Shown here piece by piece: positions 40,089 through 51,015 of a stretch of DNA of 64,000 bases. Origin of the DNA: Piscicola geometra (lineage: Eukaryota; Annelida; Clitellata; Hirudinida; Piscicolidae). The notes beneath the pieces are model-generated. The model saw only the letters and a program-made list of their open reading frames with translations. It made no database searches and had not been told where the DNA came from. The stretch covers positions 11,294,362 through 11,358,361 of the forward strand of contig OX030958.1 in assembly GCA_943735955.1 (NCBI GenBank), given 5' to 3'. Numbering within the stretch: the stretch's first letter is position 1; each line of letters begins with the position of its first letter. The position numbers and the translations under genes were made by a program.

Positions 40089-42280
40089 TGTGTGTATGTG
40101 TGTGTGTGTGTGGGTGTGTGTGTGTATGTGTGTGTGTGTATGTGTGTGTGTGTGATTGGTGGTGGTGATTGAATTGTGAGTTTTCTTCGCATTCGTAATT
40201 ATTCTTAAGCCCTCCACCGAACCAACCATCTATCATTCCTCCACACTCACTACAACTCCCATCCCATCCACCACCACCCCCACCACACCCACCACCATCA
40301 CCACCATCACCACCACCACCACCACCACCACCACCACCACCACCACCACCCCCACCACCACCACCACCACCACCACCAGCCGACCAACCCCATCAGAAGT
40401 ACAATAGGAAGAAGTGAGTGAGTTATTCGACTGAAGTCTGCACGGATAAACATCATCAGTCAACCTCGTCATCCTCCTCCTCCTCCTCACATCGCCCTTC
40501 CTCTCATCAACGTGGTGGTCGTTGCTCGTTAGGGTGTCGTTGTTGCCATCGTTGTTAACATTGTTGTTGTTGCTTGGTAGTTTTGTGTTGTTATGTTGTT
40601 GCTGTCGTTGTTGTAGATGGTGTTGAAGTTGTAGTTGCTGTTGCTGTAGTTTGGTTGGGTCAGACGCTAATAATGTAATAGTAGTTGGGTGAGTTGTGGT
40701 TTCTGTAATCGACATTTCTGATTGGATGTGGTATCAAATGATAAAATTTAAAAAAAATTGATATTTGAACCTATCTATAAAATAATAATCAGATATTATA
40801 GTTTTTTAAATAATAAAAATAAAATAAAATCATAATAATACACTAAAACACTCGCCAGGTTGTGTGACATTGTGGATGGAGTGAGGGACAGGAGTGGTGG
40901 CTGCAGAGACGACAAGTACTTGCTGTCGCACCCTGCTGCCTGATGTCTGAAGAAGAGAAGAGTCAGTTCAATATAACAGGAGCTATTTAGAGATTGTAAA
41001 ATTAGTTTTTAGATAATTGTATTTGTTTTTCCTTTAGCGCGTAACTTTGGAAATATTGAACCGACTCGAAGACATTTGACTGAAGAATTTAAAGCATTAA
41101 AAATGAAATAACACAGGTCTACAATAAAAATCTCACAAGGGTAGAACTCATAGCACTCTTCCTCCACCACTCAGACACCACAATTTGCTATCGCGAAAAA
41201 GTCCACCATATAAGCAACCTGCAAGGGCGTATGGCGGACAGGGCTTGAGAGGAACGTGTGCAGGAGACTTCTGTTGAAGTCGCTGATGCTGTCGTGGTGG
41301 CTGAAGAGACCGCCTTGAAGTCTTGGCGCTGGTTGTGGGTAGTTGGTGGTGGAGTGGTTGGTGGTGGAGTGGTTGGTGGTGGAGTGGTTGGTGGTGAAGT
41401 GGTTGGTGGTGGAGTGGTTGGTTGTTGGTGGTGTGGTTGGTGGTGGAGTGGTTGGTGGTGGTGGGTTGACGTTGGTTGGTTAGTGGTGTGGTTGGTGGTT
41501 GGTTAATTGGTTAGCGGATGCTGATAGATGGTGGATGATGAAGAGTAGTTGAGGATGAATTTATCTGACATAAAAACCGTGATGACTGTTAAAAGAGTTG
41601 ATAGTGCTGAAAGCCAACTAACAACTAGTGAATTCAGCAGCAGCAAGTGGGTTCCCACCAAAGCTGAAAGTGTTGCTGACATCACAGGCGACACTCCTAC
41701 CAGGGTAGTTCTCAATCAACTTGTTATTGAAGTTGCCATTAAAACTCCCTGCAGCAGCAGCATCATCACAACCCTTCTCCTCCACTGCAACTACTGGACT
41801 ACTGTCGGATGCAATGGTGGGGGAAAGGCGGGAAGGAGTTTGCGAGGTTTGACTGCGCAGTTTGAGGCAGACATCCTCGTCTGGAAAGAGTTCTCGGAAC
41901 GTGGGCGCTGCTATTTCCGTGAAGAGTGGTTTTGATGATGATGGTGGAGGCTTGTGTAATGATGATGATGATGGTGGTGGCTTGTGTAATGATGATGATG
42001 ATGATGGTGTCGAAGAAATATGAAGTGATGATCGCGTAATGGAAGGTGACGATGAAGAATACGATGTCGCAACGAATAAGTGAGTAGATGATGACGACAA
42101 TGATGATGAAACTTGTGTTGGGGCTAATTTTGTTGTTGTTGATGATGATGATGATGTTGTCGTTGATGATGATGATAATGATGATGATAAAGTTGCATAA
42201 ACGGATTTTTCAAAATAGCTGTTGTGATGCTTTGTTGTTAGTGATGAAGGCTTCATGAATGAAGGTTTAAATGTCGTTGT

Positions 42281-42326
<46 letters not shown>

Positions 42327-45300
42327 AACATCAATGATGATAATGATGTTGTCGATGATGATGATGATCCGGGTATTTTCGATGCTTGAACTGTTGATGA
42401 AGTGTTTTGTAACGAAGTGATGGACGGATTACGGTCAAAATTACCTGAAAAAGAGTTTAAATTGAAGCTAAAAAAGCTAAAAAAAAGCTATTTACTCTAA
42501 TTAATTTTAAAAGTCCTTATGACTTATTTGAAATTATAATTTTATATCGTAATTTAAATAGAAAAGATGCAAAGCTGTTAACCAACCAGTTAATAAATCG
42601 AATTTATCGAAATCATCAGGGATCCTGTGGTTGAGTTGTGAACTGAACGAATGAATCAAATCAAAAGATTACAATATAAATAAATGAACTTTTCAATTAA
42701 ATTAATTAATAAACCATTGATTAAATTAATCCCAACCTTAAGTAGTTTAGTTGGTTGTTGGATAGGTTATCAAGATGCTTCTCATTGGTGTTGTGGATGC
42801 TGCATGTATGGATGGATGACGGGAGGTGGTTGCTGTAGTGGCATTTGTGGATGCTGCATGGATAAGTGACTGGATAATTGAAAAGATGATCGGTGGTCGT
42901 GGTTGGCGCTCTGAACAAGTCGTTTGAAGGGTATGGCTTGAAAGATGTTGCTGTTGTTTTTGTTGTTGTTGTTGTGGTGGTGTGGAATGATTGACTTGTG
43001 GAGATGTTTTCTTTATAGCTGTTATGATGGGATGATGGCTTTGAAGGTCTGTTGTTGTTGTTGGAGGAGGTAGTTGTGTGTGTTGTGGCGTGCAATCTCG
43101 AATCCCTTATAGATGTTGTTGTTGTAGTTGTTGTGTTTGTTGTTTGTGTGTTGTTCACTGGCTCGAGAATGTTGATTGGTGTATTGCTTATAGACTCTGC
43201 GATATTTTTTGTTTGAACATTTTTATTTTCTGTTGACTTCTTTTGTAATATAGTTTTGGTCGAATTTCGTTGAGAAGTTAATATTGTTGTTGTTGTTGCT
43301 GTTGTAGTGGTAGCAGTAGTTGTAGTGGTAGCAGTAGTTGTAGTGGTAGTTGAGGCTGTTGTATTTGTAGCAGTGGTTGAGGCAGTTGTTTGTGACGGGA
43401 AATCAGGATTCTTTTCAAACATCTCTTTTCTTTGTTTCAAATCTATCGCAGGAAAAATTGAAATTAACCTTAAATAAATTCAATCAAATAATTAAATTTT
43501 AAAAATGTATACAAAATGTATTCACCTGGCAATTCAACTACGTTAATGAAAAACAAGACATCTTATAGATTAGCAAAAATATGATGAAGAAGCCAAAGAA
43601 AGGAAGAAAGGCAGCACAAGGGGAGCACAAGGGCAGCACAAGGGGAGCACAAGGGCAGCACAAGGGCAGCACAAAGGCAGCACAAGGGCAGCACAAGGAC
43701 AGCACAAGGGCAGCACAAAGGCAGCACAAGGGGAGCACAAGGGGAGCACAAGGGGAGCACAAGTGGAGCACAAGGGAAGCACAAGGGCAGCACAAGGGCA
43801 GCACAAGGGGAGCACAAGGGCAGCACAAGGGCAACACAAGGGAAGCACAAGGAGAGCACCTCTGAGGATGGTCTCCATGTGCATGAGTTCGTGCGAGAGA
43901 CAACCTGCCGAGTGCTTGTACCGTTCCAGTTGTCCTGAGGTAGGTGTGGAGGCTATTCAGAGAGTGCTATGGTAGGGTTGGGTGATGTGGAGGGTGCTAT
44001 GGTAGGGTTGGGTGATGTGGAGGGTGTTTGTGGTAGGGTTGGGTGATGTGGAGGGTGTTTGTGGTAGCGTTGGGTGATGTGGAGGGTGCTATGGTAGGGT
44101 TGGGTGATGTGGAGGGTGCTATGGTAGGGTTGGGTGATGTGGAGGGTGCTATGGTAGGGTTGGGTGATGTGGAGGGTGCTATGGTAGGGTTGGGTGATGT
44201 GGAGGGTGCTATGGTAGAATTGGGTGATGTGGAGGGTGCTATGGTGATATGGAGGGTGCTATGGTAGGGTTGGGTGATGTGGATGGTGTTTGTGGTAGGG
44301 TTGGGTGACGTGGAGGGTGTTTGTGGTAGGGTTGGGTGATGTGGAGGGTGCTATGGTAGGGTTGGGTGATGTGGAGGGTGCTATGGTAGGGTTGGGTGAT
44401 GTGGGGAGTGCTATGGTGATGTGGAGGGTGCTATGGTAGGGTTGGGTGATATGGAGGGTGTTTGTGGTAGGGTTGGGTGATGTGCAGGGTGTTTGTGGTA
44501 GGGTTGGGTGATGTGGAGGGTGCTATGGTAGGGTTGGGTGATGTGGAGGGTGCTATGGTAGGGTTGGGTGATGTGGAGGGTGCTATGGTAGTTTGGGTGA
44601 TGTGGAGGGTGCTATGGTAGGGTTGGGTGATATGGAGAGTGCTATGGTAGGGTTGGGTGATGTGGAGGGTGCTATGGTAGGGTTGGGTGATGTGGAGGGT
44701 GCTATGGTAGGGTTGGGTGATGTGGAGGGTGTTTGTGGTAGGGTTGGGTGATGTGGAGGGTGTTTGTGGTAGGGTTGGGTGATGTGGAGGGTGTTTGTGG
44801 TAGGGTTGGGTGATGTGGAGGGTGCTATGGTAGGGTTGGGTGATGTGGAGGGTGCTTGTGGTAGGGTTGGGTGATGTGGAGGGTGTTTGTGGTAGGGTTG
44901 GGTGATGTGGAGGGTGCTAAGGTAGGGTTGGGTGATGTGGAGTGTGCTATGGTAGAGTTGGGTGAGAAAGAGAATGATTTGGAGGGTGGATTTGCAAATG
45001 GTTTTTAGCCCGTTTGAAAGTGTTTGAGACTCAAAGTTATACATTTCAACGAAAAAACAAACTGTATTTCTTTGGTTTGTCTGTATTCTTCTTGGTCTTG
45101 GTTGTACTGAGGGAAGGTCACATTGATTGAATATATAGTATTTATGATTATCTCAAAATGATTATGTATAACTCTATAAAAGAAGCGATAAAGAAGTAAC
45201 TATAGTTACTAATTACTAGTATGCCCACTTAAGCACCTTTGCTGGGCAGAAACACTTGGAACAGACGTTATGCTGCTTGCGGTGATGTAGACAGGTGATG

Positions 45301-48300
45301 ATGATGATGATGATGAAGAAACAGATGATGATGATGATGATGAAGAAACAGATGATGATGCTGATGATGATGGAAAAAATGATGAAGCTAACGAAAAAGA
45401 TGAAGTAAAGTTCGATGATGATGACAATGATGTCGTAACGACAGGCTGGTGAGAAGAGGAGGGGGTGGTGGTTAGTGAGACGACTGGAGCAGTGAAGTAG
45501 TAGCGGGGTTGCTTGACTTTGACTGCCTTGAAGTTTTCCACAACAGCCTGCCACGGAGAGACCTGGTTGTTGAGGCTTCTGTTGCCCCCCTTGCGTCCCT
45601 TCGCCTCCTTCTCCACGCCACTCTGCTGATCCCTGAACGACCTGCTGCCTGCTTCTGCATGTGTGCCTGCCTTCACCTGCCTACTGACCACTCCTCCTGC
45701 CCTCACCTGCTCGTACCACTCTTCCACGTTGTAAGTGGCCGAGAAGCGATCTTTTGAAGCTTTCCTTCCCTGTTTATCGTCACCCTGATTGGTCTGTCTA
45801 TCTTGCCTGTGATTGGTCGGTCGCTTGCCATTACTTCGTTCTGATTGGCTCTTCTGGAAGTGCTCCAAGCGTTGTAATTGGCTCTTGCGATGCTCCTCCC
45901 TCTCTTCCGCTTGCTTCGTAGCTTCGAGATGCAGTCGCCGTTGTTGCAGCTTCTTGCGACGCATGTAGCTGGTGTGGAGGAGTTGGTGTGGAGGAGTTGG
46001 TGTGGAGGAGTTGGTGTGGAGGAGTTGGTGTGGAGGAGTTGGTGTGGAGGAGTTGGTGTGGAGGAGTTGGTGTGGAGGAGTTGGTGTGGAGGAGTTGGTG
46101 TGGAGGAGTTGGTGTGGAGGAGTTGGTGTGGAGGAGTTGGTGTAGAGGAGTTGGTGTGGAGGAGTTGGTGTGGAGGAGTTGGTGTGGAGGAGTTGGTGTG
46201 GAAGAGTTGGTGTGGAGGAGTTGGTGTGGAGGAGTTGGTGTGGAAGAGTTGGTGTGGAGGAGCTGGTGTGGAGGAGTTGGTGTGGAGGAGTTGGTGTGGA
46301 GGAGTTGGTGTGGAGGAGTTGGTGTGGAGGAGTTGGTGTGGAGGAGTTGGTGTGGAGGAGTTGGTGTGGAGGAGTTGGTGCGTGTAATAATAATAATAAT
46401 AATGACGAGCATTATTATAGTGGCGTATAACCCGAACGGGCTTCCAGGCCACTTAGGCTGCATATTTTCATTTGCGCCTTTGGGTTACTAGGACATTGGT
46501 TGCACTTGAACCTAGGACCTTTCATTATTGGTCAAGCCGAGAGTCGTTGCCGACTCAGCTACCCGTTAACCCAGTAGCTGGTGTGGAGGATATTCGTGAA
46601 AAAGAACTTTAATTTATATCATTTTATGGAAAAAACAATTTTTTAATGTATTTTTTTCTTATGTGTTTTAGTTATTTTTAAGTCCTTTTCTATCATTATT
46701 TTTTTTCTCTCAATATTTATGTGGGAAATATTGAGAAAGAAATATAAACCTTGACTGACTCAAATCACCAATAGCAAAAGAACGAAGACAAAGTAGTGAA
46801 CACCTCTTAATGTCCTGGCTCTTGTACTGCCTGAAGGAAGGGGGGACTGACCTCTTGACCTCTGTGTGACCTTGGTGGTGGAAGTAATAAATTAAGTAAA
46901 TAATTCATTAATCGAGTTAATGAAACAATATTAAACTTTATTGTGAATTTATATAAACAAATGAATGTATGATTTGAAAGACTGCTCTTTATGGAGATAT
47001 GATGTGCGTACTTTTAGTGTCGGCTTTGGGATGCTTCATTGCTTTAGTTGGGGAAGTTGTAGCAGTAACAGCTTTGGTATCGTTAACTACATCTGGTGAG
47101 AAGTTAATATTCACATGTAAATGAATTAAAAGATTTTTTTAATAATGTAAATAAAAGAATTTAAAAATTACTCATAAAAGAGAAATTGTAGACAAGATAG
47201 AGATTCTCTTCATGGAATATTTGCATACATTTTGACTCAAGAATTTCTCCTTTGGAGTCACGAGAGGCATCGTGAGGTGGAGAGGAAGGGGCGGATGAGT
47301 CATCCTTCAGAGTCTCATCCGAATCTTCCTTTTTCAAACCACTTTCTCCATCCTTCATTCCTCCATCCTTCGTCCATGCACCTCTCAATTTTTCCTTCAC
47401 CCTCCCTTCTCCACCCACATCTCCTTCACTTCCCACCCCTCCATTCTCCTCTCCTCCACTACACTGCATCACTATCTCACTCCTACTTCGCTCTGACCAA
47501 TCAGGAGTGAGTGTTTGATGCGCCTTCAGTCGGATCAGCTGCCTACACTTGTGCAACATTGCGTCATCCAGTCTGGCCTTCTTCAGGTGCTTGGCAGTTG
47601 TGGTGGTGGTGGTGGAGTGGTTGTTGTTGTTGAGCGCCTCGGAAGAAGTGGTAGTGGTGGCAGTGGTGGTAGAAGCAGTTGTCCTGGTAGTGATTGTAGA
47701 ATATTTTGAAGCGGTTGTAGTAGTAGTAGTAGTAGTAGTTGTTTTGGAGCGAGTAGTAGTAGCACTGTTTTTGGAGTGATGAGCGATGGTGGTGGGTTTG
47801 GTGAGAAAGCAGTGGAGGTCGGAGGAGTCGGACGTGATGACGAGGGTCCTCTGCTGCCTGCCCGCCATCGATGTCTTCGTGGTAGGAAACATCTCGAGCA
47901 GGGACACCTTAGAGCCAGATGGTGGTTGTGGTCTGCAGGTGGATGTGGAGTGTGTCTTGGGGTGGTTCGAGTGGTTGAGGACTGCTTTGGGAATTGATGA
48001 TGATGATCTTGGAATTTGTTGCTGTTGTGTTTTCTGTTGTAACTTTGTGGTTTTGTTTTCGTGTTTATTTTCTCTGTCTTCAATTTCCCCTCTCTTCTCC
48101 TCCTTCTCTCTGATGTGGGCTATCACCCTCTCTTGACACTTCCTCCACGAGTAGATGTTGTCGTTGGACTCTTTGCACAACTCTTTGAGGGTTAGGTGAA
48201 CTGCTTCGAATTCTATTTAGACTAAGTAGTAAAATAAATAATATTTCTAAATAAAAACTTGTATAAATAAATATTTAATTAAAATCTAAATTTTTAAATG

Positions 48301-49505
48301 AACACTTGAAATGTAACCTCTTTTAGTTGCATTCGCTGTCCCGTCCTCACATCCAGCCCTCCTGGAATGTGTTGCAGGAGCCGCAAGTGGAATAGTGCTG
48401 GTGACTCCCTGCCAAGACAAATGAGCAGTTTTTCTCTTGATCGCTCCCTTGGACGGGTGCGAACTCCCTCCACCAATCTCCTCACTCCGATTGGAGGACT
48501 TGGTGAGGTGGTCAGTACATTGAGAAAGATCAACTGAGAAACTTTCATCCTCTTCATCTTCATCATCATCATCATCAGAGATAGAAACAGTGTAGTCATC
48601 TAGTTCACTATTACGATAATGATGAGAGACATGATGAAGTGAGTGAGGATAGTCATGATGATGATGATGATTTGTTGATGAAGATGAATATTTATCGTTG
48701 GAAGATCTGGATGTGTGACGTTTGATGAGGGAGTTCTCAGATGCACTCTTCACTGATTCACTTCCTCCATGATGCGGATGATGATGATGATGTAGTAGGT
48801 TATGATAATGATCATCTTTGTGGGAGTGTGTACTTTTGGCTGGAGTCTTGCTCTTGTGACTTGACCCCATTCGAAGGTCGTCTAACTGGATCTCAAGGTC
48901 AGGGTCGTCGTACTGGCTGGTGCCCTTGAAGTGGTGTCTTTTCCGGTTCTCTGAGTTGTAGAAAGGTCAAGGTTGTTGATAATATCGATGCTTTGTGATG
49001 ACTATGGTGGAAGAATATTTTTTATTTAAAAAGATTAAATAGGCTGAATAGAGTAGTTATGGCATTGATGATGTTTTTTCCTACTTTTTATTTTGTTTTT
49101 AGCAATATAAAAAAAATTGTAAAACAAACCCATTTTGAAATCGTTTCTCAAATTGTTTTCTGAGTTTAAATACTCCTGCAAGCCAAATGATTCAAGTTTC
49201 TGAAGTGATTTTTAAATATTTTAAATTCACCTCTACTGGCTAAAGTTAATTTTTATTATTGAAAATGTCAAAACCCAGGATGGCAAAACATAATTAATTA
49301 AATTCAGACACACTTCTATATTTTTGTTCTTGACTTGGCTTGGTTGATTATCTTTTATTAGGTCAGGAAATTGTTGACTGGTGTATCTTTTCTAAAATAT
49401 AAAAATATGAAGAGATATATAAGTAATATTTTTGATAAAATTTATAAATTCTCTAAATTTTCTAGTTATACCTGACTTCTTTGATGAGACATCGCCTTGA
49501 GATGC
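34698..49505 (-). CDS. CEP350: CEP350-like centrosomal protein (5' end not resolved)
   Basis: CEP350 is a large centriole and microtubule-anchoring protein (family knowledge). Minus-strand exons read from the sequence, 5' to 3': 49505-49472 (uncertain), 48950-48318, 48212-47172, 47092-47012, 46870-46852 (uncertain microexon), 46830-46804, 45968-45237, 45106-45063, 43934-43860, 43442-42737, 42624-42587, 42444-41701, 40939-40856, 40717-40389, 40031-39931, 39292-39141, 38060-37969, 37841-35625, 35531-34698. Phases agree throughout; the sum is 7,983 nt (about 2,660 residues). Identification rests on the last exon, which parallels the human CEP350 C-terminus: FKVLLFDLVGEI, NTVDDLKPIIVRSVLRLL, MRVEEFMWNELDRELEE and FDALLQWLIDDTL. 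A KREMTLKRRRQRALMM coiled coil at 39,141-39,292 also supports it. No CAP-Gly domain is visible. Two introns need GC donors. The first exon listed starts in mid-frame, so more 5' exons must exist. Confidence 0.78.
35625..37841 (-). other. CEP350: CEP350-like acidic low-complexity exon with coding minisatellites
   Basis: A 739-codon exon, mostly acidic and probably disordered. It contains a coding tandem repeat of GVSEGKEGVSEGKGE type (35,745-35,905), a second repeat of KEVPKMDSK / KEVATMDLK type (about 37,228-37,350), and Asp runs coded by GAT/GAC (37,125-37,165; 36,605-36,660). It begins EYERELANLSQADSS after the acceptor at 37,842. Human CEP350 has a CAP-Gly domain in roughly this interval; nothing here resembles it. 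Confidence 0.75.
38164..38702 (-). repeat. CEP350 intron minisatellite, 10/20-bp unit
   Basis: About 54 decamers alternate as CCACAACCAA, CCACAACCAG and CCACAACCAC on the plus strand. The sense strand of the host gene is therefore G/T-rich (GGTTGTGGCT). It lies in the intron between exons 39292-39141 and 38060-37969. The order of variant decamers repeats in longer blocks, suggesting block duplication. Confidence 0.92.
38872..39040 (-). repeat. CEP350 intron repeat, 15-18-bp CATCATCACCACC units
   Basis: About ten units of ACATCATCACCACC(A/C)A type lie in the same intron as the 38,164-38,702 array, separated by about 170 bp of unique sequence. Confidence 0.85.
39300..39738 (-). repeat. CEP350 intron minisatellite, 15/26-bp GGTGGTAGTGCTGGT units
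   Basis: A G-rich array with a core of GGTGGTAGTGCTGGTGG, with or without GTTGGTGG. On the host sense strand it reads CACCAGCACTACCACC and runs to within about 8 nt of the acceptor TTTCACAG|C at 39,292. Confidence 0.9.
40035..40155 (-). repeat. TG microsatellite adjoining a CEP350 acceptor
   Basis: A GT dinucleotide run of about 120 bp with occasional TATG and GGG interruptions. On the sense strand it is a CA run ending in CACACAG|ACT, the acceptor of the exon at 40,031-39,931. Confidence 0.9.
41338..41512 (-). repeat. CEP350 intron minisatellite, 15-bp unit
   Basis: Tandem GGTGGAGTGGTTGGT units, about ten copies with decay at the right-hand end, in the intron between exons 42444-41701 and 40939-40856. 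Confidence 0.85.
43612..43858 (-). repeat. CEP350 intron minisatellite, 11-bp unit, at a donor site
   Basis: About 22 units of GCACAAGGGCA (variants GGGGA, GGGAA, AGGAC). On the sense strand the array starts immediately after the donor of exon 43934-43860 (CTCAGAG|GTGCTCTCC). Confidence 0.9.
43965..44962 (-). repeat. CEP350 intron minisatellite, 30/31-bp unit, about 1 kb
   Basis: About 32 copies of a 30-31-bp unit. The common part is GGGTTGGGTGATGTGGAGGG, followed by one of two endings, TGCTATGGTA or TGTTTGTGGTA. The two endings occur in blocks rather than at random. The array is the largest intronic one in the window and lies between exons 45106-45063 and 43934-43860. Confidence 0.93.
45968..46382 (-). 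repeat. CEP350 intron minisatellite, 14-bp unit, next to a SINE
   Basis: About 29 copies of GTTGGTGTGGAGGA, with rare GGAAGA and GCTGG variants. One edge abuts the acceptor of exon 45968-45237 (CACACCAG|C) and the other edge abuts the tail of the SINE at 46,386-46,573. Confidence 0.92.
46386..46573 (-). mobile_element. tRNA-derived SINE, copy 2 (best preserved)
   Basis: Read on the minus strand, GGGTAGCTGAGTCGGCAACG (A-box-like) is followed by CTAGGTTCAAGTGC (B-box-like). An unrelated body follows, then GGGTTATACGCCACTATAAT and a TTATTA tail. A direct repeat GTAGCTGGTGTGGAGGA lies on both sides of the SINE-plus-minisatellite block (45,965-45,981 and 46,574-46,590) and may be a target-site duplication. 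The matching copy 1 is at 6,541-6,669. Confidence 0.7.
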
Positions 49506-50525
49506 CTGAATATCTTTTAAGAAATTACAACCAGAAAAATATGATTATAAAATTATAAAATCGTAGAGATTTCTTAATGGGGACTCACAAAATGTTTTTG
49601 ATTATACAACTTGATATGTAATTTTATTAAGGATTCAAAAAAATCATTACATGTCAAATCACTTTTAAGATGCTGATTGCAGAATGACTATTTTAGATCA
49701 TTTAAGATACTTTTTCGAGAAGAAAAATCGTTAGAATTTTCAAACCCGCAAGTTGAAAGTATATTTAGTAACGGTAAGATTTTAAAAAACTATTCAAACG
49801 ATTTAATAAAATTAATTTGTTATATAATTAACAAATAGAACGAGATTCTAAAATATTAAAAATCGAGACAATCAAGTTTCAACATGTTTGTTTTTTGAAT
49901 GGTTCCCGGCATCGATATTATATTAAATTAACTTTTTCCAATATTTTTATGATAATTTTAAATGTTTATGTTAAAAATTTCTCAACATTTTGTATTTTTT
50001 TAAGTGAAAAAATTATAATTTTGTAAAAATAATAAATTAAAATATTCATAATATAAATGGGGATGAAGATTACCTACTTTCTCTACTTATGGCTACCATC
50101 ACGTCTAAGACAGAGGACGCCAACCAGCTTACCCCAGGCGTGTTTATCATCTTACAGTCGATTCAGCAAGATGCAATCAAATAACTTTGCTGGGATGGAC
50201 AACAACGTGATGGTGGTTTGGAAAAAACTGAGAGTGAATATCCAAGGCGTTGTTTAGGCGTTGTCAAAAACAATTTCACGATTTGGAATCCATCCATCAT
50301 ATTTCCCGGAGTCAGCAAAGTTTGGAAATGTCTTTTCCACTTTTTTGAGCCTTTCCTGCAATGGAAAGTTGTCTTGGCTGATCCTTGAACATGCTCAAGA
50401 CTCTTCATTTCTTTTTCAGTCATTATAAATACAATGTAGTATTACTACATAAACAAAATTGGAGTTCGGTTGAGCCCGTGACACATTTTACCGCAAACAC
50501 ATTAGCTCCGAAACATCTTCAAAAC

Positions 50526-50533
50526 TTCTGGAC

Positions 50534-50587
<54 letters not shown>

Positions 50588-50588
50588 C
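50526..50588. repeat. AATC tetranucleotide microsatellite
   Basis: About 15 uninterrupted CAAT/AATC units in AT-rich intergenic DNA. Confidence 0.9.
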
Positions 50589-50966
50589 ATTTTTCAATCA
50601 AATCAACCATCCTATGGATGCTTTTATATACCTGTTAATGATGAGCAGCTTTTACTTGTTTTTTTGGTTTTATATCGAGTTTTAAATTATTGTCCACATC
50701 CTTTTCATTTGCATCCATTTAGAAATAGTTTATTACCATCACTTTGCTATGACGCACTTTAACGCTTCGTAATAGCCTATAAAAAACTCTATTATCTAAA
50801 GATGTAAAATATGTCATTAAAAATCAATATAAAAATTAATACTTAGAAGATCATTTAAAACAAGAAAATTGGGTCATTAATGAGTGAATGATAATATTCT
50901 TTTTTATTGAAACTAAAAATTATTTTAAAGTTAGATTTTTAGGCTGTTTTAAAAACAAAAATGTTC

Positions 50967-51015
50967 AATCAATCAATAAATCACTAATGATTTGTATAGC
51001 GCCCTTTGCTAAGTG
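50967..51015 (-). mobile_element. SINE-like 3' tail with TTGA repeat
   Basis: On the minus strand, AAGGGCGCTATACAAATCAT is followed by TAGTGATTTATTGATTGATT. The GCGCTATA(C/T)AAAT motif followed by a short tandem tail resembles the ends at 4,780-4,813 and 61,810-61,840. Only the 3' part is present. Confidence 0.4.

Noticed and set aside
43538..46491. Open frames on both strands reading LVLPLCSPCA, VEGAMVGLGD, STPTPPHQLLHTN and VEELVWRSWCG repeats
   Set aside because: All are six-frame translations of intronic minisatellites with units of 11, 30 and 14 bp. They have no splice or domain support.
49320..49400. Minus-strand stretch SQQFPDLIKDNQPSQVKN as a possible CEP350 exon
   Set aside because: Its phases do not fit between the exons at 49,505-49,472 and 48,950-48,318.
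50163..50423. Minus-strand 86-codon frame in a mixed-composition patch
   Set aside because: Weak hints of a decayed mobile element in this and the next frame, but no motif firm enough to name a family.
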